NCBI GenBank assembly: GCA_963707875.1
Contig: CAVPRU010000014.1
Location: forward strand, 248,001 to 312,000
Length of the DNA: 64,000 nt
Origin: SZUA-320 sp963707875
GTDB lineage: Bacteria; Gemmatimonadota; Gemmatimonadetes; Gemmatimonadales; GWC2-71-9
Direction of reading: 5' to 3'
This document shows positions 42,483 to 51,487 of this stretch, piece after piece. Each line of letters begins with the position of its first letter. The stretch's first letter is position 1. The notes under the pieces were generated by a model. That model did not search any database. It was not told where the DNA came from and saw only the letters and a program-made list of their open reading frames with translations. The translations under genes were made by a program, and so were the position numbers.

Positions 42483-44850
42483 CCGTTCCGCCCCGCGGAA
42501 AGCCGCTCGACCCGCACGGCGCACTTCCGGCTGTCCGGCTGGCCGGAGAGCGGGCAACTGGCTTCACCGACGAGCCGATGCACCGGCATCGCTCTCATCG
42601 AACCACGGGGCGAACAGCTGGCCCCGCGGTGGCTGGGACCGGTAATCGATGCGGGCTTCCAGCTCGATCGCTCCCCGGCGGCTCACCAGCCGCACCCGCT
42701 CCCCATTGCGGATGCCGCGGGCCCTGGCGTCCTCCCGATTGATCTCGACGTACCCGTGGGGCAATGCACGCTGCAGGGTGGGGATTCGCCGAGTCATGGC
42801 GCCGCCACCCCAATGCTCGAGCACGGTCCGGTCACCAGCCACAACGGATAGGCCCCGTCTGGCGACTCGACGGCCGGAACATGGGGGCGCAGCCAGATCC
42901 ATGCCCGATGATCCCCGTGACCGTAGAAGTCGAAGGCACCCCGAGCCGAGTCGGCCGCCGGGTCCTGCCCGGTGTTGAACCGCCACCTGGTCTCCCGACC
43001 GTCCACGTGCGGCCATATCACACCCGCCTGGGCGCGCAGAGCCGGCATCGGTGGGAGAGCGCTCCCGGCGTCCGGTGGAACCGGCCGTACTCCTCCCAGA
43101 TCTGCTCGACCTGCCGGCCCGGCTCGTAGGGGAAGAGTTCCGACAACCCGAGCCGCCGAGCGACTTCGATCATGTGCCAGGTGTCGCTTGCCGCCTCCCC
43201 GGGTGGAGCGACCAGCCGCCCGAAGTGCTGCGCTCGGCGCTCCACGTTGGCGTAGACGCCCTCCCGCTCGATCCACATCGCGGCGGGCAGGATGACGTCC
43301 GCCACATCGGTCGTCGGCGTGGGGTACGCCTCGGTTACCACCACGAACCGGTCCGGCCGCGCGGCCGCCCGGCGATACCGATCCAGGTTGGGCAGGCTCA
43401 TCATCGGGTTGGTGGCCTGGACCCAGAGGAACCGGATGTCACCCCGCTCGAGCGCCCGGAACATCGAGAGCGCGTGGCGGCCGGGCCGCGGGTCGATCCG
43501 CTCCGGCGGGACGCCCCAGATCTCCGCGGCCCGACGGCGGTCATCGGCATTGTCCACCCGACCCCGCGGCAGGGTCTCCGTCAGACTTCCCGCATCGTTC
43601 ACGGCACTGCCCCCGCTGGGCTGCCCGGTCAGGCAGAAGGGACTGTTCCCGGGAGAGGCCACCTTGCCCACCAGCAGGTGGAGGTTGTGCAGGGCGTTGT
43701 TGGTCCAGGTGCCGCGACGGTCGTGGTTGACGCCAGCACCCCAGACCGACATCACCTTGCGGGAACGATCCCCGTACAGCGAGGCCAGCCAGCGGATGGT
43801 GGCGGGAGGAACTCCCGTCAGCTGCCGGGTGCGCTCGGGGGTATAGTCGGCCAGGAAGGCGACGTAGTCGTCCCAGGTGACGTCGGTCGGCTCGTCCCGG
43901 AGCAGGCCATCGGCGGCGGCGTCAGTGTCGAGGTTTGTCCGGCCTCGCTTGAATGCCACGTACCGGTCCACAAACTCCCGGTGCACCCACTTCCGGGCCA
44001 CTACTTCCTGGCAGAGCCCGTTGGCGAGCGCCAGCGCGGCTGACGGGGCGAAGAGCACGGACTGATCCGCCGCGTAGCTGGTTCGCGTCGTCCGGGTGGC
44101 CAGGTCAACGATCCGGACGGATGGGTTCTGCCGCCGCCGGGCCAGCATCCGGGAGAAGAGGACCGGGTCGCTCTCGGCGAGATTCGCGTCCCAGAGTACG
44201 AACACCTCGGCCTGATCGATGTCCTCATAGCAGCCGATCGCGCCGTCGAGGCCGAAGCTGCTTTCGAGCCCGGCCTTCCCGCTGGCGGCGTACAGGCGGG
44301 CGCTGGTGTCCACATTGTTGGTCCCCAGCCCGCCCTTGAACAGCTTGGACGCAAGGTAGGCGTCCGGGATCGTCCACTGTGCTGAGCCGTACAGCGCGAC
44401 GCTGTCCTTGCCGTGTTCCTGGATGGTCTCCTTGAGCCTCTGGGCCACCAGGTCCAGCGCCTCGCGGAGCGGCACGGCGACCAGGGCCCCGTTGCGCCGC
44501 ACCATGGCCCGGGTGATCCGGTCCTGGCCGTAGAGCGCCTGCACGGCGTGGTAGCCCTTCACACAGGCCAGGCCCTGGCCTACCGGGGAGTCGGGGTCGC
44601 CTTTCACCGCCACCGCGCGGCCGCCCTCCAGTCCGACCAGCAAGCCACAGCCCACCCCACACAGGCGACAAGGCGCTCGCTTCCAGGTGGTGGCCGTGGT
44701 CGGACCGGAGGTCCCGTGCACCGGCCGGACCGCCACCGGAACAGCGGCCGCCGCTGAGACAACGGCCACCCCCTTCAGGAAGGTCCTCCGATCGACTGGC
44801 TTCACAGGTGTCGTCTGGACGCAGCCCGGCGGGGACGTGGCACGTCGCAT
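42479..44850 (-). CDS. NapA-like molybdopterin oxidoreductase, three frameshifts as sequenced
   Basis: Mo-bis-PGD enzyme closest to periplasmic nitrate reductase. It has a Tat leader (DRRTFLKGV), the [4Fe-4S] motif CRLCGVGCGLL...LACVKG, YGSAQWTIPDAYLASKLFKGG, CYEDIDQAEVFVLWDANLAE and LTGQPSGGSA. The Mo-ligand position of NapA (ARHCMAS) reads ARLYAAS, and GTAREVG reads SAVNDAG, so the site is atypical and nitrate as substrate is doubtful. Frame changes near 43054, 42829 and 42590 separate the C-terminal parts (VIWPHVDGRETRWRF, VLEHWGGGAMTRR, CPLSGQPDSRKCAVRVERL). Together they restore a normal length of about 790 residues. Confidence 0.8.
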
Positions 44851-45077
44851 TCCTCAGGTAGGAGCCCGAAGTGAAGCCCGACCGGCGGTGGCGACATCCG
44901 TCGCTGCGGAGATCACCCCCGGGACCGAGCAGCCGGTCTCATGAGGACCAACCGGCCTGACAGGTGATGGCAACGGGAAATGTCGGGTATGGAAGGTGAA
45001 CCCCCACCGAAGGCTCGATGAAGCGTTCTTCACTCGAAGCTGAAGGGGGGGATCAGCGGTTCGATCCGCCAGCCACC

Positions 45078-46640
45078 CTATCGCAAGGGCTTGCTCACGA
45101 TGCAGGCGTTGACCCCACCGACCCCCATCGAGACCTTCCCCGCCAGGCCCGGCGGCGCAGCACACGCCTGGTCGAACACGAACCGCCGGTGCACCCCGGC
45201 GATCGATGGGTGCAGATCCTCGGCGGCGAGCGGCGTCGGTTGGATCTGGCCCCGCATGTAGCCGAGGTACTGGGCCGTCAGTTCCCAGCCACCACCGGCT
45301 CCCATCCCGTGCCCGAAGGTCCCCTTCCGGGCGGTGACCAGGACCTGCTCCGGCACCACGGCCCGGAGGTTCTCCACTTCGAGGTAGTCACCTGGCGTGG
45401 CGGTGGCGTGGAGATCCCAGGAGCCCACCTGCGAGGCCTCCGCCCCCGCCTCGGTCAGCGCGTCCTGGATCGCCACCAGGGGCCCTTCCCTGGAGGGGGT
45501 GATGATGTGGTGCGCGTCATTGCTGAGCCCCACCGAAAGCGGCTCCATGCCCAGCGGGCTAAAGCCCAGGCCTGTCATATGGTCCCAGTCACCGATGATC
45601 CACACTGCGGCACCACCCGAGATGTGGGTCCCCCGGAGCCCGTGCAGCGGCTTGGACACATCGGCATCCGCCGCCAGCACCCGGCAGGAGTACATGCTTC
45701 CGATGGCGAGAGGATGCGGCACCGGCTCGGTGGCTCCAACCACCACCGCCTTGGCCTTCCCCGCCCGGATGGCGTCCATCCCCAGTCCCAGGCTGACGCC
45801 AAAGGTGGCGCAGGCGCCGATCGGCGCGTAGCTGAGTCCGTGGAACCCGCCCAGCATCGATATCTGGGAAGCCGAACCGTTGTGGATGTTCCAGATGAGG
45901 TTCGCGGAGACCGACTTCCAGGGGGGCTCGGGGGTCCGCCACTTGTCCTGCAGCGCATTCAGCAGGCGCTGCTTCTGCTTCATCATGCTCATCTTGCCGC
46001 GCTCGATGTCACCGACTACGTTGGCGGACTCGATTTCGCGCAACTCGGCCAGATACTGGGCGAGCTCCGGCGAACGCTCAGCCCACCAGGCCCACCAGGC
46101 GCTCTCGACCAGGTCCCGTTCCTCGATATCCACCCCGGCGGGATCCCGGGGCAAGCCCGGCTCGGCCACCCGTCCCCGGTCGAGCCAATCCCGCAACCGC
46201 GTGTTCCGCTCCGGAGCACACCAGAAGCGGTTCCACCGCCGTTGCGCGTGGTAAAGAGCGATCGACGTGTCGTGGATGGTCGGAAGATCCCCAACCCCGG
46301 TCCCGAGGTACACGTGCGTCTGGGTATCCAGCCGCTGGAGTTCGGCTTCGAGACCCGGGTTCTGCTGCAGGGCCTGGACGTAGCAACCGATGGCGTAGAG
46401 CGTCGGGGTGCCCATCTTGTCGGTAATCTGGCGGAACCGGCTGGGGGGAAACCGCTCCTCGATCCACGGCCGGTACACCTCGAAATCGAACTCGGGGGTA
46501 CCCACGAGGAAGTTGTCCGGGCCAAACCCGTTGAACGGGGTCAGCCAGGTGGCGGAGGATTGGAGGTTCCGCTCGAACGTGGCAATATCCGGCGACTTGG
46601 GGGCCACAATCCCCCAGCCAAAGACTCCGATTCGTGTCAC
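45078..46640 (-). CDS. beta-ketoacyl-ACP synthase family protein
   Basis: A 520-residue thiolase-fold condensing enzyme, about 100 residues longer than FabF. Active-site candidates are Cys in PIGACATFGVSLGLG, His in DLHATATPGDYLE and His in KGTFGHGMGAGGG, which match the Cys-His-His triad of KAS I/II, but the usual DTACSS is changed. The extra length is a hydrophilic region around residues 130-240 (REIESANVVGDIERGKMSMM). It may elongate fatty acids or a specialised acyl chain. The GTG start has GAGGAG 6 nt upstream. It stands 54 bp downstream of recG, in the same direction but on the far side of a 227-bp gap from the NapA-like gene. Confidence 0.85.
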   Translation of the reverse strand: MTRIGVFGWGIVAPKSPDIATFERNLQSSATWLTPFNGFGPDNFLVGTPEFDFEVYRPWIEERFPPSRFRQITDKMGTPTLYAIGCYVQALQQNPGLEAELQRLDTQTHVYLGTGVGDLPTIHDTSIALYHAQRRWNRFWCAPERNTRLRDWLDRGRVAEPGLPRDPAGVDIEERDLVESAWWAWWAERSPELAQYLAELREIESANVVGDIERGKMSMMKQKQRLLNALQDKWRTPEPPWKSVSANLIWNIHNGSASQISMLGGFHGLSYAPIGACATFGVSLGLGMDAIRAGKAKAVVVGATEPVPHPLAIGSMYSCRVLAADADVSKPLHGLRGTHISGGAAVWIIGDWDHMTGLGFSPLGMEPLSVGLSNDAHHIITPSREGPLVAIQDALTEAGAEASQVGSWDLHATATPGDYLEVENLRAVVPEQVLVTARKGTFGHGMGAGGGWELTAQYLGYMRGQIQPTPLAAEDLHPSIAGVHRRFVFDQACAAPPGLAGKVSMGVGGVNACIVSKPLR

Positions 46641-46694
46641 AGCATCTCCTCGAGGAAACGGAAGCTAGAGCCGCCCGTCGGTACCAGTCAAACC

Positions 46695-48764
46695 TCACCC
46701 CGTCCGGAACAGCACCTCACCCCTGGGGAAGCGCTGGAGCATCCGATCGCGGAGGGGGCGCAGGGTCGGTCGTTCGAGGAGGGCATCCTCCTCAAGCAGC
46801 CCCCGGGCCTGATCTCTGGCATGCTGCAGCAGATCGGTATCCTCCGGGAACCGGGCCATCCTGAGATCCGCGGTGCCCGACTGGCGCTGGCCGAGCAGGT
46901 CACCCTGCTTCCGCTCCGCCAGATCGAGCTCCGCGATCCTGAAGCCATCGTTGGTGGCCGCAAACGCCTTGAGGCGGGCAATCGGGCCAGGGGCCAGGAG
47001 AACGCAGTGGCTCTCCCCCTGGCCTCGACCAATCCGTCCTCGCAACTGATGCAGTTGGGCCAGGCCAAACCGCTCCGGGTGCTCCACCACCATGACCGTG
47101 GCGTTGGGGACATCGATCCCGACCTCGATGACCGTTGTCGCCACCAGCACCTGAACCTCCCCGGCGCGGAATCGACGCATGACGGCGTCCCGCTCGTCTA
47201 CCTTCAGCTGGCCATGCACCAGGCCGACCGTGAGGTCGGGCCATTGGGCGGTCAGTTGCTCAGCCATGGCCTTGGCCGCCCGGAGGTCGGCCTTCTCCGA
47301 CTCCTCGATGAGCGGCAGCACCACGTAGGCCTGGCCACCCGCCAGGCATTGGGCCCGGACGAATTCGAACACCTTCTCCCGCTGGCGAGGCCCCCGCACC
47401 ACGGTGTGGGTCACCCCCCGTCCGGGCGGCTTTTCCCGCAGCACGGAGACGTCGAGGTCCCCGTAACGGGTGAGGGCGAGTGACCGGGGGATCGGGGTGG
47501 CTGTCAGCAGCAACACGTCAGGGCCATCGCCCTTGGAGGTCAGGGCGGCGCGCTGCTCGACCCCGAAGCGGTGCTGCTCATCAATCACGGCGAGCCCCAA
47601 CCGGGCAAAGACCACCGGCTGCTGGATCAGGGCATGGGTCCCGACCACCAGTCGTGCCTCGCCCGACGCCAGCCGCTGCCGCGCTGCCTCCTTCTCGCCG
47701 GCCGTGAACCGGCCCAGCAGCAGGTCGGGGACAATGCCGAGAGGGGCCAGCAGCTGCCCCAGGCTGGCGGCATGCTGTTCCGCCAGCAGTTCGGTCGGGG
47801 CCATCAACACCGCCTGGTACCCGTTCTCCAGGGCGAGCAGCATCACGAACAAGGCAACCACCGTCTTGCCGGTTCCCACATCACCCATGAGCAATCGATG
47901 CATCCGTTCGGGGCTGGTCATGTCGGCCGTGATCTCGCGCAGCGCCCGTTTCTGATCCGAGGTCAGTTCCCAGGGCAGCGCCTGGCGAAGCGCGCTCGTC
48001 AGGTCCCGACGCATTTCAAAGGAGATCCCTACTCGCCCTCGGCGGGCCAGCATCCGGGAGCGACCGAGCATCAGCTGCAGGTCGAGCAGTTCGTCGAACG
48101 CGAGCCGACGTCGGCCCTGTTCTGCCTCGGCCAGACTGTCGGGCCGGTGTACCGCCCGGAGCGCGGTGGCGATGTCGGCAAGGCCCAGAGCGGTGACCGG
48201 TCCCTTCGGCACCGGATCGCCCACCAGCGCAATCAACTGGTCGAGATGGCGACCGATCAGGCTCCGGATCATCCGGTGGCTCAAGCCCTTGGTCGCTGGA
48301 TAGACCGGGAGCACCTTGCCCTGTTCAACCTCCAGCTCCTCGTCGCCGTCCTCGCCGGCGAGGATCACATGCTCCCGGGGCGCCATCTGTCGACCGTGGT
48401 AGTAGCGGACCGGACCGGTCACCAGCAGGGTCTGGCCCACTTCGATGCTGCGATCGAGGAAGGCCTGTCCGGGCCAGACGCATTCGAGCAGGCCGCTGGC
48501 ATCCCGGAGCACCGCGTGAAAGATCCGGAGTCCCCGTCGGGTCGGCAGGACGCCCTTGGTGACCACCCGCCCGATACAGGCCACGTCGGAGCCGACTTCC
48601 GCGCGCACCAGCGGGGTAATGGCGGAGGCGTCGAGATAGCGATGGGGCAGGTGCCACAGCAGGTCCTGCGCCGACCGGATGCCGAGTTGCTCGAACGCCT
48701 CGGCACGTCGTTCGCCGACGCCCTTCAGGAACTTGACCGGGGTGTCGAGCCGGAGCACGGCCAT
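46695..48764 (-). CDS. recG: ATP-dependent DNA helicase RecG
   Basis: Branch-migration helicase that remodels stalled replication forks. The 689-residue protein shows the wedge domain (FLKGVGERRAEAFEQLG, GRVVTKGVLPTRRGL, DASGLLECVWPGQAFL), Walker A (GDVGTGKT), a DEQH box (VIDEQHRFGVEQR), the TATPIPRSLALT motif and the C-terminal QLRGRIGRG with a TRG-like end. The ATG follows ftsY by 9 bp. All motifs are intact. Confidence 0.95.
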   Translation of the reverse strand: MAVLRLDTPVKFLKGVGERRAEAFEQLGIRSAQDLLWHLPHRYLDASAITPLVRAEVGSDVACIGRVVTKGVLPTRRGLRIFHAVLRDASGLLECVWPGQAFLDRSIEVGQTLLVTGPVRYYHGRQMAPREHVILAGEDGDEELEVEQGKVLPVYPATKGLSHRMIRSLIGRHLDQLIALVGDPVPKGPVTALGLADIATALRAVHRPDSLAEAEQGRRRLAFDELLDLQLMLGRSRMLARRGRVGISFEMRRDLTSALRQALPWELTSDQKRALREITADMTSPERMHRLLMGDVGTGKTVVALFVMLLALENGYQAVLMAPTELLAEQHAASLGQLLAPLGIVPDLLLGRFTAGEKEAARQRLASGEARLVVGTHALIQQPVVFARLGLAVIDEQHRFGVEQRAALTSKGDGPDVLLLTATPIPRSLALTRYGDLDVSVLREKPPGRGVTHTVVRGPRQREKVFEFVRAQCLAGGQAYVVLPLIEESEKADLRAAKAMAEQLTAQWPDLTVGLVHGQLKVDERDAVMRRFRAGEVQVLVATTVIEVGIDVPNATVMVVEHPERFGLAQLHQLRGRIGRGQGESHCVLLAPGPIARLKAFAATNDGFRIAELDLAERKQGDLLGQRQSGTADLRMARFPEDTDLLQHARDQARGLLEEDALLERPTLRPLRDRMLQRFPRGEVLFRTG

Positions 48765-48773
48765 CGGTTCGGG

Positions 48774-49694
48774 TTATTCCTCCGACAGGAGTTGGTGGGC
48801 AAATAGCACCGGATCGAATGGTTCGAGATCCATCAGCCCCTCACCCCGACCGACGAACCGGATCGGGATCGCCAGCTCCCGCCGCAGCGCCACCAGGGCA
48901 CCCCCTCGTGCCGTCCCATCGAGCTTGGTCACCACCAGCCCGGTGACGGGCACCGCCCCGGTGAACAGCCGGCCCTGCTGCACCGCATTCTGTCCCACGG
49001 TCCCATCCAGCACGAGCAGCGTCTCGTGCGGCGCCCCCGGGATCTTCCGGGCTACCACCCGGGCAACCTTCTGGAGCTCCGCCATGAGCCCCTCCTGGGT
49101 GTGCAACCGCCCGGCGGTATCGATCAGGACGTAGTCCATCCCGCGGGCCGAGCCGGCCGCCGCCGCGTCGAAGGCCACGGCCGCCGGGTCTCCCCCCTGC
49201 TCTCCCGCAATGCACTCCACGCCCAGCCGATCGGCCCAGATGCCGAGCTGGGCCACCGCGCCGGCCCGCCAGGTATCGGCGGCGGCCAAGAGCACCGAGT
49301 GACCGCCCGCCATGAGACGATGCGCCAGCTTGGCGACCGTGGTCGTCTTCCCCGCCCCATTGACACCCACGATCAGCACCACGGTCGGCCCCTCGGCCGC
49401 TCGACGGAGCGGGGCACCGGCCGTCCCCGCGCCCAGCAGGTCGGTGAGTCGATCCGCCAGCGCCGAGCGCAGGTCCTCCTCGGTCTTCACCACACCCTTC
49501 CGCACCTGGGCCTCGATGGTGTCGACCAGGTCCGCGGTGGCTGGAAGCCCGAAGTCCGACTCCAGCATCAGCCGCTCGAGGTTCTCGATATCGTCGGCGT
49601 TGAGGCGGCGGACCAGCGCCCCGACATCCGTCAGCGCCAGTCGCTTGAGTCGGCCCCAGAAGCCCAGCTTCTTCTGCTCGGTGATTCGATCCAT
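48774..49694 (-). CDS. ftsY: signal recognition particle receptor FtsY
   Basis: SRP receptor GTPase that docks ribosomes translating membrane proteins. The 306-residue protein has the N domain (MDRITEQKKLGFWGRLKRLA) and the G domain with GVNGAGKTTTVAKLA, AADTWRAGAVAQL, VLIDTAGRLHTQEGLM and VVTKLDGTARGG. The acidic A domain is missing, so this is the short form. The ATG at 49694 is chosen because the longer open frame upstream overlaps another gene and is not homologous. It precedes recG and follows the VWA-like gene. Confidence 0.95.
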   Translation of the reverse strand: MDRITEQKKLGFWGRLKRLALTDVGALVRRLNADDIENLERLMLESDFGLPATADLVDTIEAQVRKGVVKTEEDLRSALADRLTDLLGAGTAGAPLRRAAEGPTVVLIVGVNGAGKTTTVAKLAHRLMAGGHSVLLAAADTWRAGAVAQLGIWADRLGVECIAGEQGGDPAAVAFDAAAAGSARGMDYVLIDTAGRLHTQEGLMAELQKVARVVARKIPGAPHETLLVLDGTVGQNAVQQGRLFTGAVPVTGLVVTKLDGTARGGALVALRRELAIPIRFVGRGEGLMDLEPFDPVLFAHQLLSEE

Positions 49695-49698
49695 GTCG

Positions 49699-51480
49699 CT
49701 ACCGCAGGCCCCGGCGACGGCGCACGAACCACTCGGTGCACAATGCGGCCACCGCCAGGCCAAAGAGCCAGAGCTGATCGCGAACTCCACGGCCAGGCGG
49801 CCGACGGACGCTGATGGGCTCCCCGTCGAGGAGAGCCACCTGCCGCGGGAACCACTCCGGGGAGTACGGCTCGACCGCCACGCGTCCGCCGCCGCCGGGA
49901 ATGGAATAGTCGAACCTTCCGACCGGGAGGAAGATGCCGGCCTGCCCATCCCCACCGAAGCGCAGCGTGTCGACCAGGTCCGGGCCACCGGGTGAGGAGA
50001 CGGTGATCGGGATGGCGGCCGGGGGGCTGTTCCCCTGCCAACGGAATCCGACCGCTGTCCCGGAAGGGACCACCGCGCGCACCAGCCGCACCTGGCTGGT
50101 CTCTGGGCGAGGGGTGCCCAGCAGCCAGTCGATCGTCTCGGCGACCAGGCCGCGGTAGGCCTGCTCGGTGACCCCACCCCGGAAGCTCCAGCGCCACAGC
50201 CCTCGCACCAGGGTGGTGGCCTCCCGGCGGGTGGCCAGCTCACGACCGATCAGGGCCGGATGCTCCGCCCCGCGACGTCCGGACTTCGCCACCAGCGCCA
50301 CCCAGCCGGCACCACTGTCGGCCGCGGCCCGAACCAGCACCTGGGCCGGGGGAAACGAATCGGGAGAGAGCCCACCAAAGGCCGCCCCGATCGGTGAGGC
50401 GCCACCCAGGGAGAGATACCAGTCGCCAATGGTCGGATCCGCCCCGGGCGATGGCCATCGCCACTGAGCCCGCGGTCCGGGACCCACCAGCCCCGGCGGG
50501 GTCCCGAGCACCACCGCGACATCCGCGTCGCGGTACGCCTGATTCACCACCGTGACGGGGACGACCTGCAGATCGGTCGTCCGACGCCACTCTCCCGGCG
50601 CCATCAGGGCATAGCCCACGACCGGGGTCCTGGTCACCTCCCGCAGGGCCGCAAGGAGGAACCGCGACTCCCAATCCGGATCCGCCGTGACCAGCACCAC
50701 ACCGGGAGTGGCCGCGACCCGAATGGCGTGGAGCCGCCGGTCATCTCGCGGCTCGCCGTCCACCGGGTTGGCCAGACCCACCTCAAGGAGATGGTCGCCT
50801 TCCCCCAGATCTGAGGCCTGGAGACGGAGCGTCGTGGTGGCCGATCCCTCGACAGTCTGCGTGGTTGCCACCGCGAGTTCCCGCTCCGCCAGCCGGGCCA
50901 CCAGACGAAGCGGCCGGGAATCCCCCACATCCCGTGCGACCAGTTCCACGATCAGTTCGACGGTATCGGTGACGAACACCCGGTCGGGGCCGGTGACCGA
51001 CCTGACGGCGATGGCGGGCCCGGCTGATCGCGGCAGGACTCGGACGGTGCTGGCCCGAAGCAGATCGGGCGGGAGGGTCTCGCGGTCCTCGATCTCGCCG
51101 TCGGTGATGATGGTGACGGGGCGGCCGGTGGCCGCCGCTGCCGCGAGGGCCGGTCCCAGTCGGGAGTACCCGGCGTCGGGGAGGGAGTCGAGGGTGCGAG
51201 TGGGGTCGCCAAACAGGCGCACCTCTCCGGTGGCCCGGGCCAGCGACAGCACCCGTTCCCAGGACCCACCAGCGGCGGTCATGCTCAGGGAACCATCCAG
51301 CAGCACCAGCGGGGTGGCCGCGGTGCCAATGGCGCAGCCCGGATTGACCAGGAGCAGGGCCAGGGCCGACCAGGCGAGGGCCCGAAGGACGGCGGGGGTC
51401 CAGCCCGAGCGATCGAGGGGCTCAAACAGAAAGTAGCCCGCCAGCGCCAGTCCGGCGCCGAGGGCTACCAGGACCATCAT
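49699..51480 (-). CDS. VWA-like membrane protein of unknown function
   Basis: A 593-residue protein with two N-terminal hydrophobic segments (about 4-20 and 33-47) and one near the C-terminus (LWLFGLAVAALCTEWFV). Between them lies a BatA-like large extracytoplasmic part. It begins with LVLLDGSLSMT, whose Asp62-x-Ser64-x-Ser66 matches the metal site of von Willebrand A domains, then ITDGEIED. Later parts look like the glutamine amidotransferase-like and Ig-like segments of Bat/PepSY-related membrane proteins. Function unknown; its place between an M23 peptidase and ftsY, beside ftsZ, suggests an envelope role. ATG 51480 or the next one. Confidence 0.75.
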   Translation of the reverse strand: MMVLVALGAGLALAGYFLFEPLDRSGWTPAVLRALAWSALALLLVNPGCAIGTAATPLVLLDGSLSMTAAGGSWERVLSLARATGEVRLFGDPTRTLDSLPDAGYSRLGPALAAAAATGRPVTIITDGEIEDRETLPPDLLRASTVRVLPRSAGPAIAVRSVTGPDRVFVTDTVELIVELVARDVGDSRPLRLVARLAERELAVATTQTVEGSATTTLRLQASDLGEGDHLLEVGLANPVDGEPRDDRRLHAIRVAATPGVVLVTADPDWESRFLLAALREVTRTPVVGYALMAPGEWRRTTDLQVVPVTVVNQAYRDADVAVVLGTPPGLVGPGPRAQWRWPSPGADPTIGDWYLSLGGASPIGAAFGGLSPDSFPPAQVLVRAAADSGAGWVALVAKSGRRGAEHPALIGRELATRREATTLVRGLWRWSFRGGVTEQAYRGLVAETIDWLLGTPRPETSQVRLVRAVVPSGTAVGFRWQGNSPPAAIPITVSSPGGPDLVDTLRFGGDGQAGIFLPVGRFDYSIPGGGGRVAVEPYSPEWFPRQVALLDGEPISVRRPPGRGVRDQLWLFGLAVAALCTEWFVRRRRGLR

Positions 51481-51487
51481 GGTATCG

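Noticed and set aside
38653..44850. Alternative complex III
   Set aside because: The Mo-type subunit keeps its own Fe-S motif and is separate from the ferredoxin, and ActD, ActE and ActF equivalents are missing.
45018..47483. Plus-strand open frame of 821 codons
   Set aside because: Antisense to the ketoacyl synthase and recG; no domain is seen.
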